Part shown: positions 42,698 to 52,997 of the stretch, in pieces
Numbering within the stretch: the stretch's first letter is position 1
How the letters are laid out: the number at the start of each line of letters is the position of its first letter
From: Formosimonas limnophila
Lineage (GTDB): Bacteria > Pseudomonadota > Gammaproteobacteria > Burkholderiales > Burkholderiaceae
Direction: 5' to 3'
DNA: 56,978 nt
Assembly (NCBI RefSeq): GCF_014652675.1
Contig: NZ_BMZG01000012.1
Location: 1-56,978, forward strand
Program-made: the position numbers and the translations under genes
Notes under the pieces: model-generated
The model's database searches: none
The model's input: the letters and a program-made list of their open reading frames with translations, nothing else
What the model was told of the DNA's origin: nothing

Positions 42698-42726
42698 TTG
42701 CCAAAATCCGTAAACCTTGGCATAAT
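42698..42726 (+). promoter_or_regulatory. Sigma-70 promoter of tRNA-Leu(CAA)
   Basis: TTGCCA and CATAAT are separated by 17 bases, 14 bases before the mature tRNA. Confidence 0.6.
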
Positions 42727-42740
42727 CTCGGTTCTGCGTT

Positions 42741-42825
42741 GCCCGGGTGGTGGAATTGGTAGACGCGCCGGACTCAAAATCCGGTTCCGAAAGGAGTGCC
42801 GGTTCGATTCCGGCCCCGGGCACCA
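42741..42825 (+). tRNA. tRNA-Leu (anticodon CAA)
   Basis: An 85-base class II tRNA: acceptor GCCCGGG pairs with CCCGGGC, the anticodon loop CTCAAAA carries CAA, the variable arm is short (GTTCCGAAAGGAGT) and ACCA is encoded. Confidence 0.95.
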
Positions 42826-42837
42826 AGCGATGCAAAA

Positions 42838-42866
42838 AAACCTGCTGATTTTTTCAGCAGGTTTTT
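42838..42866 (+). terminator. Terminator of tRNA-Leu(CAA)
   Basis: AAACCTGCTGA and TCAGCAGGTTT pair around a T-rich loop, with a following T-run. Confidence 0.85.
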
Positions 42867-42932
42867 CTTTTACTCTTTTATAAATGTGCTTGGTGAAATG
42901 AAAAGAAGCGGTAGGTACAAGACCTCAGGGAT

Positions 42933-43561
42933 TTATTCATCCTCAAACAGCATGTCAAGCATTCGCTTGGGATTGCTTAAAAAATCGCGAGTGATTTTAA
43001 AGTGCTCGGTGCTCTTATAATCTACCAGCGTCACGCCATCGCTACCGAATTGGTAAATCAAAGCATCTGGGTACGCCATTAAAATGGGTGAGTGCGTGGC
43101 GATGATAAATTGTGAGTTCTGCTTAATGAGTTGGTGCATGCGTGCCATTGCTGCGAGTTGTCGTTGTGGCTAATAATCGGAGGGCCGAGGCCGCCCGCAT
43201 TGTCCAAATCCTCAATATTCGTTGCCAAGTTAAAGAAACTTTCGGCCCGTAGAAAGAAACCATCACGCGAACGCAAGCCTTTTGCCACACGTAAATAATC
43301 ACTCAGCTGGGAGTGCGATGAGCGGGTGGAAAAATTAAAGTTGCGAGTACCGCCTTCGGGATTAAAGCCCATACTCACGGCAATAGCTTCTAACAGTGTT
43401 GATTTGCCTGAGCCATTCTCACCGACAAAATACGTCACTTTGGGGTGAAATTTGATGGTGTCTAAGTGATGAACAGCCGGTAATGAAAAGGGATATCTGT
43501 TGAAATCATCAATGGCGTCTCGACGTAAGCTGATTTGGCGGATGTATTGCGATGAGATCAT
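42933..43561 (-). pseudogene. AAA/SMC-type ATPase, broken by an internal deletion
   Basis: The first frame (from the ATG at 43561) has IRQISLRRDAIDDFNRYPF, Walker A VGENGSGKSTLLEA and AGGLGPPII, then becomes nonsense. The second frame resumes with RQLAAMARMHQLIKQNSQFIIATHSPILMAYPDALIY and runs to a normal C-terminus. Proteins of this family have about 45 residues between these parts, holding the Walker B aspartate and D-loop (LDEPEAALS type), all missing here. The junction is near 43165-43175. ATPase activity should be lost. It follows the methyltransferase on the same strand. Confidence 0.8.
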
Positions 43562-43618
43562 AAAGTGAGAATCGATACACGTGCTTGGGGAGTGGTCACA
43601 TCAAACAAAAAATTAGCT

Positions 43619-44425
43619 TCAACCGCCGAAGGCAAGGGTAGGGCGATGAGGGCTATGGCGTAACGCATACTCATCCGCGCTCAGCTCGTTGTCATCCGCG
43701 ATGCGAATGCGGAAAATCAAGCCGACTGCATGAAGATCATACCAGTGCTCAAAATCTCGAACCTTCAACTTCATGTGTTCAAACTCCAGCCATTGTGGAT
43801 AAACGCTGTCTGCGCTGAACGACTGGTTTGCTTCGGTTTGAAGCACTTGGTGGCTGACACTTTCGACTTTAAAGCCAGTTTCATAAAACATCTTGCGCAT
43901 TTCGTAAGGCGTGAAAAAGCGAAGATGTGTGACATCCAGTGAGCCCCACTGCTGATACTGCCAATCTCCATGACTTAAATCATGCAAAAGATTGATGTGC
44001 ATCACGCAGGGTAGAATGACGATGACTTGGGCATGCTTGGCTAAATGATGTGACAAAAATTGTAACGTTTGCCACGGCTGATACATATGCTCGAGCACAT
44101 CAAGCAACAGAACGGTGTCGATATTGGCCAACTCAGTTAGCTCGTTCGGTGTCTGTTCGGTGAGGGGGAGACGAGAAACGACATCGAGTCGCTGCTGAGC
44201 GATATCAGCCGCTTCTGTGTTTAGCTCAATGCCCCATACTGATAATTCGGGGTAGTCACGTTTAAGGGCTGCACTGACAGAGCCTTGAGCGCAACCAATA
44301 TCCAGTAGATGTTGGGGAGGGAAAGCAAAATGCCCACGAATCTCAAAGCGTTCGTGTTCACTGTACACGGGCGCGCTGTGCGTTCCTGTCTCATTCAAAG
44401 AGTGCCAAATGGGTGTGTATGCCAT
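43619..44425 (-). CDS. Class I SAM-dependent methyltransferase
   Basis: The 268 residues contain motif I LLDIGCAQGSVSAAL (glycine-rich SAM loop), an acidic strand end GIELNTEA, motif II TVLLLDVLEHM, and LRFFTPYEMRKMFYETGFKVESV. This is the Methyltransf_23/UbiG-like layout often acting on small molecules or lipids/glycans. The substrate is unknown. It lies downstream of hflX on the same strand, where hflK and hflC are usually found. Confidence 0.8.
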   Translation of the reverse strand: MAYTPIWHSLNETGTHSAPVYSEHERFEIRGHFAFPPQHLLDIGCAQGSVSAALKRDYPELSVWGIELNTEAADIAQQRLDVVSRLPLTEQTPNELTELANIDTVLLLDVLEHMYQPWQTLQFLSHHLAKHAQVIVILPCVMHINLLHDLSHGDWQYQQWGSLDVTHLRFFTPYEMRKMFYETGFKVESVSHQVLQTEANQSFSADSVYPQWLEFEHMKLKVRDFEHWYDLHAVGLIFRIRIADDNELSADEYALRHSPHRPTLAFGG

Positions 44426-44492
44426 TGTTGTCCTCGCTCCCAGTCTTTATCAGTACAGGTGCTGCTGTCGGCTTGTTATTTGTCAGCCTTGA

Positions 44493-45632
44493 TTAATTGC
44501 TACGGAACCTCGGATCGTTCGCCCATTCATTGGCTTGTTCGCGTTCGCGTTTCCAGTCGGGTGTGTGGTTCTCTGCCAGCTCAACTAATGCTTCACGCAA
44601 CTGAGCCATACCTTCGCCAGTTTTCGCGCTGATGTAAATGCGGGCGATTTTGCCGTTTTCATCTCGCTCAATGCCTGCCTCGTGGGCGGTGAGGTCGATT
44701 TTATTCCAGATAAGGATTTGGTGAATGTGTTCGGCTTCGATTTCTTTGAGCACTTTATTGACCTCGTCAATTTGCTCCATGCGCACTGAGCTGGCGGCGT
44801 CCACGACGTGTAACAAGACATCGGCTTGAATGGTTTCCTCTAATGTCGCACGAAACGCGGCCACAAGCTGGTGCGGCAAATCACGCACGAAACCTACGGT
44901 GTCAGAGACCACGAGCTGCCCAGCGCCTTCGACAAATACCTTTCGTGTAGTGGTGTCGAGTGTGGCGAATAGCTGATCTGCAGCGTAGGTTTTTGCGCTG
45001 GTCAGGTGGTTAAATAAAGTGGATTTGCCTGCGTTGGTGTAGCCAACCAGCGAAATATTCAGTCCTGTGCCGCGTGTGCGAGCAAGACGTTGGGTTTTGT
45101 GTTGTCGCTCAAATTTGGCGAGCTCTGCTTTGAGCTTCATGCGTCGTTCTGAAATCAAGCGTTTATCGATTTCAAGCTGTGACTCACCCATACCACCGCG
45201 AATGCCGATACCACCGCGCTGACGCTCCAAGTGGGTCCACAGACCTGTCAAACGTGATTGCATGTATTCGAGCTGCGCCATTTCAACTTGGAGTTTGCCT
45301 TCATGGCTTTTGGCGCGTTGAGCGAAAATATCAAGAATCAAGGCAGTTCTGTCCATGACGCGAACACCGAAAAACTCTTCGAGATTACGTTGTTGGGCGG
45401 GGCTGATGGCGTGATTGAAAACAATGCAGTCTGCACGATGTATCTGGGCTTCGACTTTGACTTCGTCTGCTTTGCCCGAGCCGATGTAGAGTTTGGCATC
45501 GGGGGCTTTACGCGTACCTGCGACGGCTGCGAGGACTTCGCCGCCTGCACTGTTGACGAGTAGATGGAGTTCTTCCATGGAGGCGTCGAAGTCGCCTTTA
45601 CCGAAATTTAAACCGACGATGATGGTTCGCAT
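44493..45632 (-). CDS. hflX: Ribosome-associated GTPase HflX
   Basis: The 379 residues have the N-terminal HflX domain (YIGSGKADEVKVEA, NHAISPAQQRNLE), a coiled linker (RGGIGIRGGMGESQLEIDKR), and the G domain with G1 GYTNAGKSTLFN, G3 DTVGFVRDLPHQLV and G4 NKID. HflX splits stalled ribosomes, notably in heat stress. It lies behind der and hfq, the conserved betaproteobacterial order. Confidence 0.96.
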   Translation of the reverse strand: MRTIIVGLNFGKGDFDASMEELHLLVNSAGGEVLAAVAGTRKAPDAKLYIGSGKADEVKVEAQIHRADCIVFNHAISPAQQRNLEEFFGVRVMDRTALILDIFAQRAKSHEGKLQVEMAQLEYMQSRLTGLWTHLERQRGGIGIRGGMGESQLEIDKRLISERRMKLKAELAKFERQHKTQRLARTRGTGLNISLVGYTNAGKSTLFNHLTSAKTYAADQLFATLDTTTRKVFVEGAGQLVVSDTVGFVRDLPHQLVAAFRATLEETIQADVLLHVVDAASSVRMEQIDEVNKVLKEIEAEHIHQILIWNKIDLTAHEAGIERDENGKIARIYISAKTGEGMAQLREALVELAENHTPDWKREREQANEWANDPRFRSN

Positions 45633-45699
45633 ATTATGGATGTTCCTTTTTTATTGTGCGGTTAAATATTTCGTTAATGGTTCACATAAAAACGAAATT

Positions 45700-45740
45700 G
45701 CCCGCTTAAAAAAGCGGGCGTTTTTGCAATGATGCAAAAA
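45700..45740 (-). terminator. Two adjacent stem-loops between hfq and hflX
   Basis: TTTTTGCA/TGCAAAAA (45721-45740) and GCCCGCTT/AAGCGGGC (45700-45719) stand side by side after the hfq stop. The GC-rich stem lacks a strong T-run in the hfq direction, so it may attenuate or stabilise the hfq message rather than stop transcription into hflX. Confidence 0.5.
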
Positions 45741-45745
45741 TAGAA

Positions 45746-45982
45746 TTATTCAGCCGCTTGTTGAATCTCTTGAATATTCACAGGGCGCGATGGAACGATG
45801 GTCGAAATGGCGTGTTTGTACACCATTTGGGTCACTGTGTTGCGCAGCAAAACGACGTATTGGTCAAATGACTCAATATTGCCCTGCAATTTAATACCGT
45901 TGACCAAGTAAATCGAGACAGGAACGTGCTCTTTGCGCAATGCATTCAAGAAAGGATCTTGTAAAAGTTGCCCTTTGTTCAT
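45746..45982 (-). CDS. hfq: RNA chaperone Hfq
   Basis: I start at the ATG at 45982 ([20 protein letters not shown]), preceded by TTGGAG; the longer frame has a spurious hydrophobic leader. The 78 residues carry Sm1 ([20 protein letters not shown]) and Sm2 ([13 protein letters not shown]). The hexamer binds small RNAs and mRNAs. The C-terminal tail is short, as in many betaproteobacteria. Confidence 0.97.
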   Translation of the reverse strand: MNKGQLLQDPFLNALRKEHVPVSIYLVNGIKLQGNIESFDQYVVLLRNTVTQMVYKHAISTIVPSRPVNIQEIQQAAE

Positions 45983-46183
45983 TTTATATTCTCCAAGTAG
46001 CAAAAAAATTATTGTTAATAAAACCAGATAAAACATCAATACTGGTCATCATAACCCAGTTTGGGCAAAAGTGCCAGACTTACAACAGACCTAAAGGATA
46101 CACCAAAGCCAGTCGAGGTAAGTATTTTTACTTATTGTGATTACTGCGTTGTGTCAAAAATTCAACGCCACGCAGCCGACTGA

Positions 46184-47659
46184 TTAGCGCTTTTTGCGAT
46201 CGGCATAAGGATTTTTTGTGCTGCGGAACTCAATCCGCAGCGGCGTACCTTGCAATTTGAAGGCGTCTCTGAATCGTCCTTCGAGATAGCGGCGGTAAGA
46301 CTCAGGGACGTCGTCAAGGGTGTTGCCGTGAATAACCACCACTGGTGGGTTTTGGCCACCTTGATGAGCATAACGCATTTTTGGGCGTGCACCGCCACTA
46401 CCTTTTCGCGGTGGCGCTTGGTGTTCTACAGCATTGTAGAGGACGCGCGTCAGGCGTGGCGTGGACAGTTTGGCGAACGCTGCTGCGTGGGCTTCATGTA
46501 CGGAGGCCAGTAGGGCATCAACACCATTGCCTTTGAGTGCACTGGTGTAGTGGAATTTGGCGAAGTCGAGGAAAACGAGTTTGCGCACAATATCGACTTT
46601 GATACGGTCACGCTCGTAGCTGTTGACGGCATCCCATTTGTTCACCGCAACGACGAGTGCGCGGCCTGATTCGAGCACGAAGCCTGCAATGTGGGCGTCT
46701 TGTTCGGAGACGTCTTGTGACGCATCAAGCATCAGCACCACGACGTTAGCGTTTGAGATGGCTTGTAAAGTTTTGACGACAGAGAATTTTTCAATCGCCT
46801 CAAACACCTTACCGCGCTTGCGTAGACCAGCCGTATCAATCAATACATACTGACGACCTTGACGCTCAAATTCAATCTCAATCGCATCACGTGTGGTTCC
46901 TGGCATGTCAAAGGCAATCACGCGCTCTTCACCGATCAAGGTATTAATCAACGTGGATTTGCCGACATTTGGGCGGCCAACCACGGCGATTTTGATGGCA
47001 TGTTGCATGGTTTCTACATCAATACTGTCTTCATCGCTGTCGTCCGCTTCGCCATTTTTGTCTTTGAGGATTGTTTCGATGGCAGCATCACGAGCCAATT
47101 TATCCAAATGCGCGAACGGATCATTGGCCTCTGGCGCACCTTCGAGCCAATCGTCTTGTGCAGGTGCCAATACGGTGTCGAGTGCATACTCAAGTAACTC
47201 GCGCACGCCTTCGCCATGCGCACTCGAAATCACCACAGGCTCGCCCAAGCCTAGGGCGTAGAAGTCTGCGGTGACATTCGCATGGCGCATCCCTTCGGCT
47301 TTATTGACAGCCAAAATGACGGTGCGACCTGTTTTACGCAAGTCATCTGCGATGGTTTGATCGTGAGCATTCATACCCGCTCGACCATCGACGATAAAAA
47401 TCACAATGTCGGCTTCCACCACGGCTTGGCGTGTTTGTTTGGCCATTTCGTGGTAGATGCCGTCTTTAGTGACTGGCTCAAAACCGCCTGTGTCAATCAC
47501 GAGAAATGGACGATCGCCCATGCGACCGTGGCCATAATGGCGGTCTCGTGTTAACCCTGGAAAATCTGCGACGATGGCGTCACGCGAACGGGTTAAGCGG
47601 TTGAATAAAGTCGATTTGCCTACATTAGGGCGTCCGACCAGCGCGATGACTGGTTTCAT
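46184..47659 (-). CDS. der: Ribosome assembly GTPase Der (EngA)
   Basis: I start at the ATG at 47659 ([14 protein letters not shown]). The 491 residues have two tandem G domains ([15 protein letters not shown] ... [21 protein letters not shown] ... [11 protein letters not shown]) and a C-terminal KH-like domain ([18 protein letters not shown]). Der is needed for 50S assembly. It is upstream of hfq and hflX. An acidic linker ([11 protein letters not shown]) separates the two G domains. Confidence 0.97.
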   Translation of the reverse strand: MKPVIALVGRPNVGKSTLFNRLTRSRDAIVADFPGLTRDRHYGHGRMGDRPFLVIDTGGFEPVTKDGIYHEMAKQTRQAVVEADIVIFIVDGRAGMNAHDQTIADDLRKTGRTVILAVNKAEGMRHANVTADFYALGLGEPVVISSAHGEGVRELLEYALDTVLAPAQDDWLEGAPEANDPFAHLDKLARDAAIETILKDKNGEADDSDEDSIDVETMQHAIKIAVVGRPNVGKSTLINTLIGEERVIAFDMPGTTRDAIEIEFERQGRQYVLIDTAGLRKRGKVFEAIEKFSVVKTLQAISNANVVVLMLDASQDVSEQDAHIAGFVLESGRALVVAVNKWDAVNSYERDRIKVDIVRKLVFLDFAKFHYTSALKGNGVDALLASVHEAHAAAFAKLSTPRLTRVLYNAVEHQAPPRKGSGGARPKMRYAHQGGQNPPVVVIHGNTLDDVPESYRRYLEGRFRDAFKLQGTPLRIEFRSTKNPYADRKKR

Positions 47660-47732
47660 GATGTTTCTTTCAAAGGTTTTGATAAGCGATTCAAACGCCA
47701 AGCGCTTATCGTACTGCTGTATCAGAGTGAGA

Positions 47733-47756
47733 CAAGCCAGCTTTCAGGCTGGCTTG
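47733..47756. other. Stem-loop between yfgM and der
   Basis: CAAGCCAGC and GCTGGCTTG form a nine-base stem with a six-base loop but no T-run. It occupies the 132-base space where bamB would normally lie and may be a deletion scar or an RNA-processing hairpin. Confidence 0.45.
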
Positions 47757-47791
47757 AGTATCCATCTATTTTGGTGTGACAGATTGTCCAA

Positions 47792-48427
47792 TTATTTTGG
47801 CAAAAAATTGAGCTTTCTTTTGAGAGACTCGTTCAGCGTTTTCGCAGAGGCGCCTTGTGCTTCGGTGAGCTTAATGGCTTCTTCGAGTGCGGCGCGCGCA
47901 CCTGAGATGTCGTTTTTGGCAATGAGGACATCGGATTTTTTATTCGCAAAGGCCGCTGCGAACTCGGACTGAGGCAAGGTGTCTAAAGCTTTCAGTGCAT
48001 CGTCTATTTTATTGGACTGGACCAGCACATCAGCCAGTTGAATACGTGCCGCTGATTGATTGTCAGGCGTGCTGTTTGCCACGAGCCATTGCAGGGCTGT
48101 GGCGGCTTTGTCCCACTCTTTGTTCGTCGCGGCGATTGTTGCGGTATTGAATGTGGCTAATGCAGCGTAGCGTGATGTCGGGTAGTCTTTTTGCAGTTGG
48201 GTCAATGATGCTGCTTCAGAACCATCCTTTTTTTCAATGGCTAAGTTGTAGACGTCAAGGACTTTGGCGGCAGCGGCAGATTGACTCGACTGATACCAGC
48301 CATAGCCTTGCCAACCCAAAACGACCACCAAAACCAGCGTAACTAAGCCGCTGATGAGTTTACCCCATTTTGCCCAAAAAGCCTTGAGAGCTTCTAACTG
48401 CTCTTGTTCTTCTAAATCGAAAGCCAT
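47792..48427 (-). CDS. yfgM: YfgM family membrane-anchored TPR protein
   Basis: I start at the ATG at 48427 (MAFDLEEQEQLEALKAFWAKWG), the hallmark YfgM N-terminus. A single membrane helix (LISGLVTLVLVVVLGWQGY) is followed by a periplasmic TPR-like domain. YfgM associates with PpiD and the Sec translocon. It sits between hisS and der. The usual bamB gene after it is absent. Confidence 0.85.
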   Translation of the reverse strand: MAFDLEEQEQLEALKAFWAKWGKLISGLVTLVLVVVLGWQGYGWYQSSQSAAAAKVLDVYNLAIEKKDGSEAASLTQLQKDYPTSRYAALATFNTATIAATNKEWDKAATALQWLVANSTPDNQSAARIQLADVLVQSNKIDDALKALDTLPQSEFAAAFANKKSDVLIAKNDISGARAALEEAIKLTEAQGASAKTLNESLKRKLNFLPK

Positions 48428-48496
48428 AACCATCCTTAAAATTAAAATCAAATATTAAAACTCAAATGGCGTGGCACTAGCCACACTCCATTGTCT

Positions 48497-49792
48497 CTAT
48501 TGTCCTGCTATTTTTTGCATCAAGTAACTGGCGGCATCCGCCGCAGCGACGTTCACTTGCCCACCATCACCACGCAAAGATTTAATGCTCACGGTTTGAT
48601 TTTTCACTTCGTCTTCACCGAGAATCAACGCATAGGCAGCACCCGAGGCATCGGCTTTTTTCATCTGCGATTTAAAGCTGCCCGCGCCGTCTGCGCCACC
48701 CGAGTGTAAAACCACCGACAAACCCATTTGGCGCAATTGATTCGCACTTGCAAATGCTGCTCGTGCTGCTGCGTCGCCTTGGTGTAATACATAAACGTCG
48801 CACGCTGTATCTAAATTGAGTTTGAGCGATTCTTGCGTGAGCAAAATCAAACGTTCCAAACCAATCGCAAAACCCACCGCAGGCGTCGGCTTACCACCAA
48901 GCAATTCAAACAAACCATCGTAACGACCACCACCGCATATTGTACCCTGCGAGCCGAGTGTTTCGCCATCGACAATCCACTCAAACACGGTGTGATTGTA
49001 ATAATCCAAGCCACGTACCAAACGCGGATTAATCGTGAAATCAATCCCGACGTCTTTGAGCAACCGTTGCACCTGCTCAAAGCGTGTCTTAGACTCGTCA
49101 CCCAAAAACTCGGTCAAACGCGGTGCATTGTTCACCATGGCTTGCATCGCAGGATTTTTCGTATCCAAAATCCGCAGCGGATTGGCGTGTAAGCGACGGC
49201 GTGCGTCCTCATCGAGCAACTCACTGTGCGATTCAAAATACGCAATCAACGCCACTCGATGCGCCGCACGCTCCTCAGGTTGCCCCAATGTGTTAAGTTC
49301 CAAACGCACACCGCGTAAATCCAACTCATCCCACAAGTCGCGCAACATCACAATCAGCTCTGCATCCATATCCGCGCCACCGAAGCCGAGCGACTCCACG
49401 CTCAATTGGTGAAACTGACGATAACGGCCTTTTTGCGGCCGCTCATGACGAAACACGGGACCCATGCTGTACACGCGCTGCGGGCCGTTGTAGGTGAGAT
49501 TCGACTCAATCGCCGCACGCACCACACCAGCCGTGAACTCGGTGCGCAAGGTCAAATCATCGCCATTGAGACGATCGATGAACGAGAACATCTCTTTCTC
49601 AACCACATCGGTGAACTCGCCAATCCCACGGGCAAATAAGCCCGTTTTTTCCAAAATCGGCGCGCGCATATTGCGGTAACCATAGCTTTTCAACCAACCG
49701 CGCAGCACTTCTTCGAGGTGCTCCCATAAAGCCGCATCCTCAGGCAAAATATCGTTCATGCCTTTGACGGCGTTAAATTTTTCTTTACTCAT
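48497..49792 (-). CDS. hisS: Histidyl-tRNA synthetase
   Basis: The 431 residues have class II motif 2 ([16 protein letters not shown]), the histidine-specific block [15 protein letters not shown], motif 3 GFAIGLERL, and the GGRYDGL segment, then a C-terminal anticodon-binding domain. The protein starts with [14 protein letters not shown]. It would normally abut ispG; here a protease gene intervenes. Confidence 0.97.
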   Translation of the reverse strand: MSKEKFNAVKGMNDILPEDAALWEHLEEVLRGWLKSYGYRNMRAPILEKTGLFARGIGEFTDVVEKEMFSFIDRLNGDDLTLRTEFTAGVVRAAIESNLTYNGPQRVYSMGPVFRHERPQKGRYRQFHQLSVESLGFGGADMDAELIVMLRDLWDELDLRGVRLELNTLGQPEERAAHRVALIAYFESHSELLDEDARRRLHANPLRILDTKNPAMQAMVNNAPRLTEFLGDESKTRFEQVQRLLKDVGIDFTINPRLVRGLDYYNHTVFEWIVDGETLGSQGTICGGGRYDGLFELLGGKPTPAVGFAIGLERLILLTQESLKLNLDTACDVYVLHQGDAAARAAFASANQLRQMGLSVVLHSGGADGAGSFKSQMKKADASGAAYALILGEDEVKNQTVSIKSLRGDGGQVNVAAADAASYLMQKIAGQ

Positions 49793-49870
49793 AAAATCAT
49801 ATCATGTAGGGTGAAATAAACAATTAGGAAGAAAAACGTAACCCGTGTTTTGTCTACGGCTCAAGTTAGG

Positions 49871-50674
49871 CTACGTAGTGCCTATGGCATGATGAAAAAT
49901 CTCTCTAATTACCGTATTTTTCCAAACTATACCAACATCTGAACTTTTGCCGTCTTCTTTTGGATTTAAACGACCTGAGTACATATGGGGCAAATGAATA
50001 AAGCCACCACTATCACAATAGAAACGCTCATTAGACCTTGAAAACCAAGCGAATGGTCCTGTATAAACTGGTGAACCAGACTGTCCGTGCCAAGTCTTTG
50101 CGCTAATTAAAAAGAATGGATATTCCTCACCTTTAAAGTGGAAGTCAAGTTCAGGATCAGTAGCGACAAAGCCCGTAGTCCATATTGCCAAATATTGCCC
50201 TTTTCTTTCTAAAGGAAAACCAACGACGCTTATCGAATCTGTTACATTTAATCTGGGGTTAACAACAATATGATCAACATAAGGCAAACCATATTCCAGC
50301 AATTCGTCACAATGTACTTCTAATAGAGCTATATCAGTGTCTTTGGTTGGATGCTCAATCCAGAGTGGATTATTTTCCCTATTGTAGAGCGGTATTTCAA
50401 TAGGCTTCCACCTCAGTTGTTTCCGATGTGGTAAAAATATTTTTATTAACCTTGGCTGATCGCCTAAAGGATCGTTAGTGAAAAAATCCAACCCCGTAAA
50501 ATTATGCTTTGCCGTCACCAAAAATACTTTTCTAGGACTTTCGCTTGAATTGGCAACTAAAAAACCTGTCCCACTACGGCATATCGACTCTCTGTGTAAT
50601 TCATCAGAAAAATATATTTCAAGATAAATTGACTGAATAGAGCCAGCATTAAATCTTTCTGGGTATAAATCCAT
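49871..50674 (-). CDS. Trypsin-like serine protease, probable horizontal insertion
   Basis: The 267 residues show a chymotrypsin-fold catalytic triad: H57 in FLVTAKHNF, D114 in KDTDIALLEV, and S199 in WHGQSGSPVY (G-x-S-G-x-P). There is no signal peptide or PDZ domain, so it is probably cytoplasmic, unlike DegP-type proteases. Its DNA is AT-richer than its neighbours. It sits between hisS and ispG, which are normally adjacent, and could be a stand-alone trypsin-like effector of the kind found in defence loci. Substrate unknown. Confidence 0.75.
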   Translation of the reverse strand: MDLYPERFNAGSIQSIYLEIYFSDELHRESICRSGTGFLVANSSESPRKVFLVTAKHNFTGLDFFTNDPLGDQPRLIKIFLPHRKQLRWKPIEIPLYNRENNPLWIEHPTKDTDIALLEVHCDELLEYGLPYVDHIVVNPRLNVTDSISVVGFPLERKGQYLAIWTTGFVATDPELDFHFKGEEYPFFLISAKTWHGQSGSPVYTGPFAWFSRSNERFYCDSGGFIHLPHMYSGRLNPKEDGKSSDVGIVWKNTVIREIFHHAIGTT

Positions 50675-50838
50675 AATACGTTACTCCCCGTCACTTGAAA
50701 TTAATTTGCTACTCGGAACCCGTAGTGCGCAATAAACGTTTTTCGGTAATGTACGCCGCATGTTTTTGCTTTGCCCATTTTTCAAAAAATGATGCAATGC
50801 GATGCGCTTATTACACACTACAAAACCACATACCCGTT

Positions 50839-52074
50839 TCACCCACCATACTTCCGCTTCACATACGCATCTACAATCGCCTGAAACTCCACGGCAATGT
50901 TGTCACCTTTCAGCGTCACCGTCCGCTCACCATCGACAAATACAGGTGCAGCGGGTACTTCGCCCGTGCCAGGTAACGAAATACCGATGTTGGCGTGTTT
51001 GGATTCGCCTGGTCCATTCACGACGCAGCCCATGACGGCGACGGTCATCGATTCAACGCCAGCATACTTAGTTTTCCACACTGGCATTTGTTCGCGCAGG
51101 TATGTTTGGATGTCGGCGGCGAGCTCTTGGAAAACAGTGCTGGTGGTGCGTCCGCAACCAGGGCAGGCGACGACCATGGGGGTGAATTGTCTGAATCCCA
51201 TGGTTTGTAAAATCTCTTGCGCGACGACAACTTCCGTTGCGCGTGAGCCGTTCGGCTCTGGTGTCAATGACACGCGGATGGTGTCGCCAATGCCTTGCTG
51301 GAGCAAGACAGACAATGCGGCGGTGGAGGCGACAATGCCTTTGCTGCCCATGCCAGCTTCCGTTAAACCAAGGTGGAGTGCGTAGTGGCAACGTTGTGCG
51401 AGTTGTTGATAAACCGCGACCAAGTCTTGTACGTTGGAAACTTTGCACGAAATGACGATTTTGTTCTCAGATAGACCGATGTCGCGCGCGGCTTGGGCAG
51501 ATTCTAAAGCCGAGGTGATTAGGGCTTCGGTCATGACCTGTTGCGCCGACCATGGTTGTGCGCGTTGGGCATTTTCGTCCATGATGCGGGCAAGCACACT
51601 TTGGTCAAGGCTGCCCCAGTTGACGCCAATGCGCACGGCTTTATCATACTTTGCGGCGACTTCTATCATCTGCGCAAACTGCGCGTCTTTTTTTGCGCCT
51701 TTGCCGACATTGCCTGGATTGATGCGGTATTTGCTCAAGGATTGCGCACAGTCGGGATAATCGGTGAGTAATTTATGACCGTTGTAGTGAAAATCGCCAA
51801 CGAGCGGCGCATACACACCCATTTTATCGAGTTGCTCGCGGATGTACGGCACAGCCGCAGCCGCTTCGGGCGAGTTGACAGTGATGCGCACGAGTTCGGA
51901 GCCAGCCTGCGCCAATTCTTTTACCTGCAATGCTGTGCCCAATGCGTCAACGGTGTCTGTATTGGTCATGGACTGCACGATCACTGGGTGTGAGCCACCA
52001 ATGTGGACGGTGTGGTCCGCATGAGTGACTTTAACAGTGTGTGTGTGGTGGCGAGAGGTGATGTGCTGACTCAT
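50839..52074 (-). CDS. ispG: 4-hydroxy-3-methylbut-2-enyl diphosphate synthase (IspG/GcpE)
   Basis: The 411 residues begin with [30 protein letters not shown] and end with the iron-sulfur segment [11 protein letters not shown] ... [12 protein letters not shown], which holds the three cysteines binding the [4Fe-4S] cluster. IspG makes HMBPP in the MEP isoprenoid pathway. rodZ lies immediately upstream. Confidence 0.97.
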   Translation of the reverse strand: MSQHITSRHHTHTVKVTHADHTVHIGGSHPVIVQSMTNTDTVDALGTALQVKELAQAGSELVRITVNSPEAAAAVPYIREQLDKMGVYAPLVGDFHYNGHKLLTDYPDCAQSLSKYRINPGNVGKGAKKDAQFAQMIEVAAKYDKAVRIGVNWGSLDQSVLARIMDENAQRAQPWSAQQVMTEALITSALESAQAARDIGLSENKIVISCKVSNVQDLVAVYQQLAQRCHYALHLGLTEAGMGSKGIVASTAALSVLLQQGIGDTIRVSLTPEPNGSRATEVVVAQEILQTMGFRQFTPMVVACPGCGRTTSTVFQELAADIQTYLREQMPVWKTKYAGVESMTVAVMGCVVNGPGESKHANIGISLPGTGEVPAAPVFVDGERTVTLKGDNIAVEFQAIVDAYVKRKYGG

Positions 52075-52087
52075 ATGGTTTTCGTGA

Positions 52088-52969
52088 TTAGTTCAACTCG
52101 TTGATGCGCACAACATCACCCTTGATGAGTGGCGTTAAATCATACGGTGCACCTTTCCACGTGACGTCTACTTGTGACGCACCACCGATTTTGACCTTAA
52201 GTGGTGTTTTACCAGATACGGATTGTTCGGTGTTGGCGATTTGTGAGCCGCTGAGGAGTACTTTACCTTCTGCATCTTTGATTTCTACCCAGCTGTCTGC
52301 TTTGAACTTGAGTGTCAGGGTGTCCCCTGAATTAATGGCTGCATTAGGCGCGACGGTCGGTGCATTCAGTGCCGCTGTGTCTGAATCAACCATGGGCGGC
52401 TCTGTGGCTGGTGCTGTCGCAGGGGGGGCGGTTTCTGTGTTGGTTGTGGGTGCTGCAGGTTGGCTGACTACTTGCACTTGGTTGGGTTCTGTGACTTTTT
52501 GGGCGACTTCGTTGGTTTGTAAAAAACGAGACACAAACATCCAGTAACCGAGCAAACCGAAAACCACCAATGCCAACAAAATCAGCCAAATACGGCCAAT
52601 CCAGGGGGATTTGAGAGGTGTTCCGCGTGTTGGGTGCTCTGTTGTGATGGCGTCGGGCAATGTGGGCTGTGCTGCTTGGTATTTGAGCGGCAAATGACGG
52701 ATGGCTTCGTCTTGATCTGCTCCGACGACTTTTGCGTAGTGGCGAACGATGGCGCGTAGCAGGACACCTTCGCCGACGCGGCTGTAGTCCTCCGCTTCTA
52801 ATGCTATGATTTGGGCCAAGGCTCGGTTGGTGCGGGAGGCGATATCTTGTGCGGTTAGACCTTTGGACTGGCGAATGTGTACCAACCACTGACCAGCAGT
52901 CATGTTGTCTGATAAGGGCTCTATCGATGGGGGTTCTAAATTCAAGTCGGATTGTGTATCTTGTCTCAT
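52088..52969 (-). CDS. rodZ: Cytoskeleton protein RodZ
   Basis: The 293 residues have an N-terminal RodZ-type HTH ([39 protein letters not shown]), one membrane helix ([19 protein letters not shown]), a Thr/Ala/Pro-rich periplasmic linker, and the C-terminal DUF4115 domain ([21 protein letters not shown]). RodZ couples MreB to the elongasome. The linker is unusually rich in Pro, Thr and Glu. Confidence 0.93.
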   Translation of the reverse strand: MRQDTQSDLNLEPPSIEPLSDNMTAGQWLVHIRQSKGLTAQDIASRTNRALAQIIALEAEDYSRVGEGVLLRAIVRHYAKVVGADQDEAIRHLPLKYQAAQPTLPDAITTEHPTRGTPLKSPWIGRIWLILLALVVFGLLGYWMFVSRFLQTNEVAQKVTEPNQVQVVSQPAAPTTNTETAPPATAPATEPPMVDSDTAALNAPTVAPNAAINSGDTLTLKFKADSWVEIKDAEGKVLLSGSQIANTEQSVSGKTPLKVKIGGASQVDVTWKGAPYDLTPLIKGDVVRINELN

Positions 52970-52997
52970 GGCGCGCTCTAATTTGTTGTCTTAGTGT

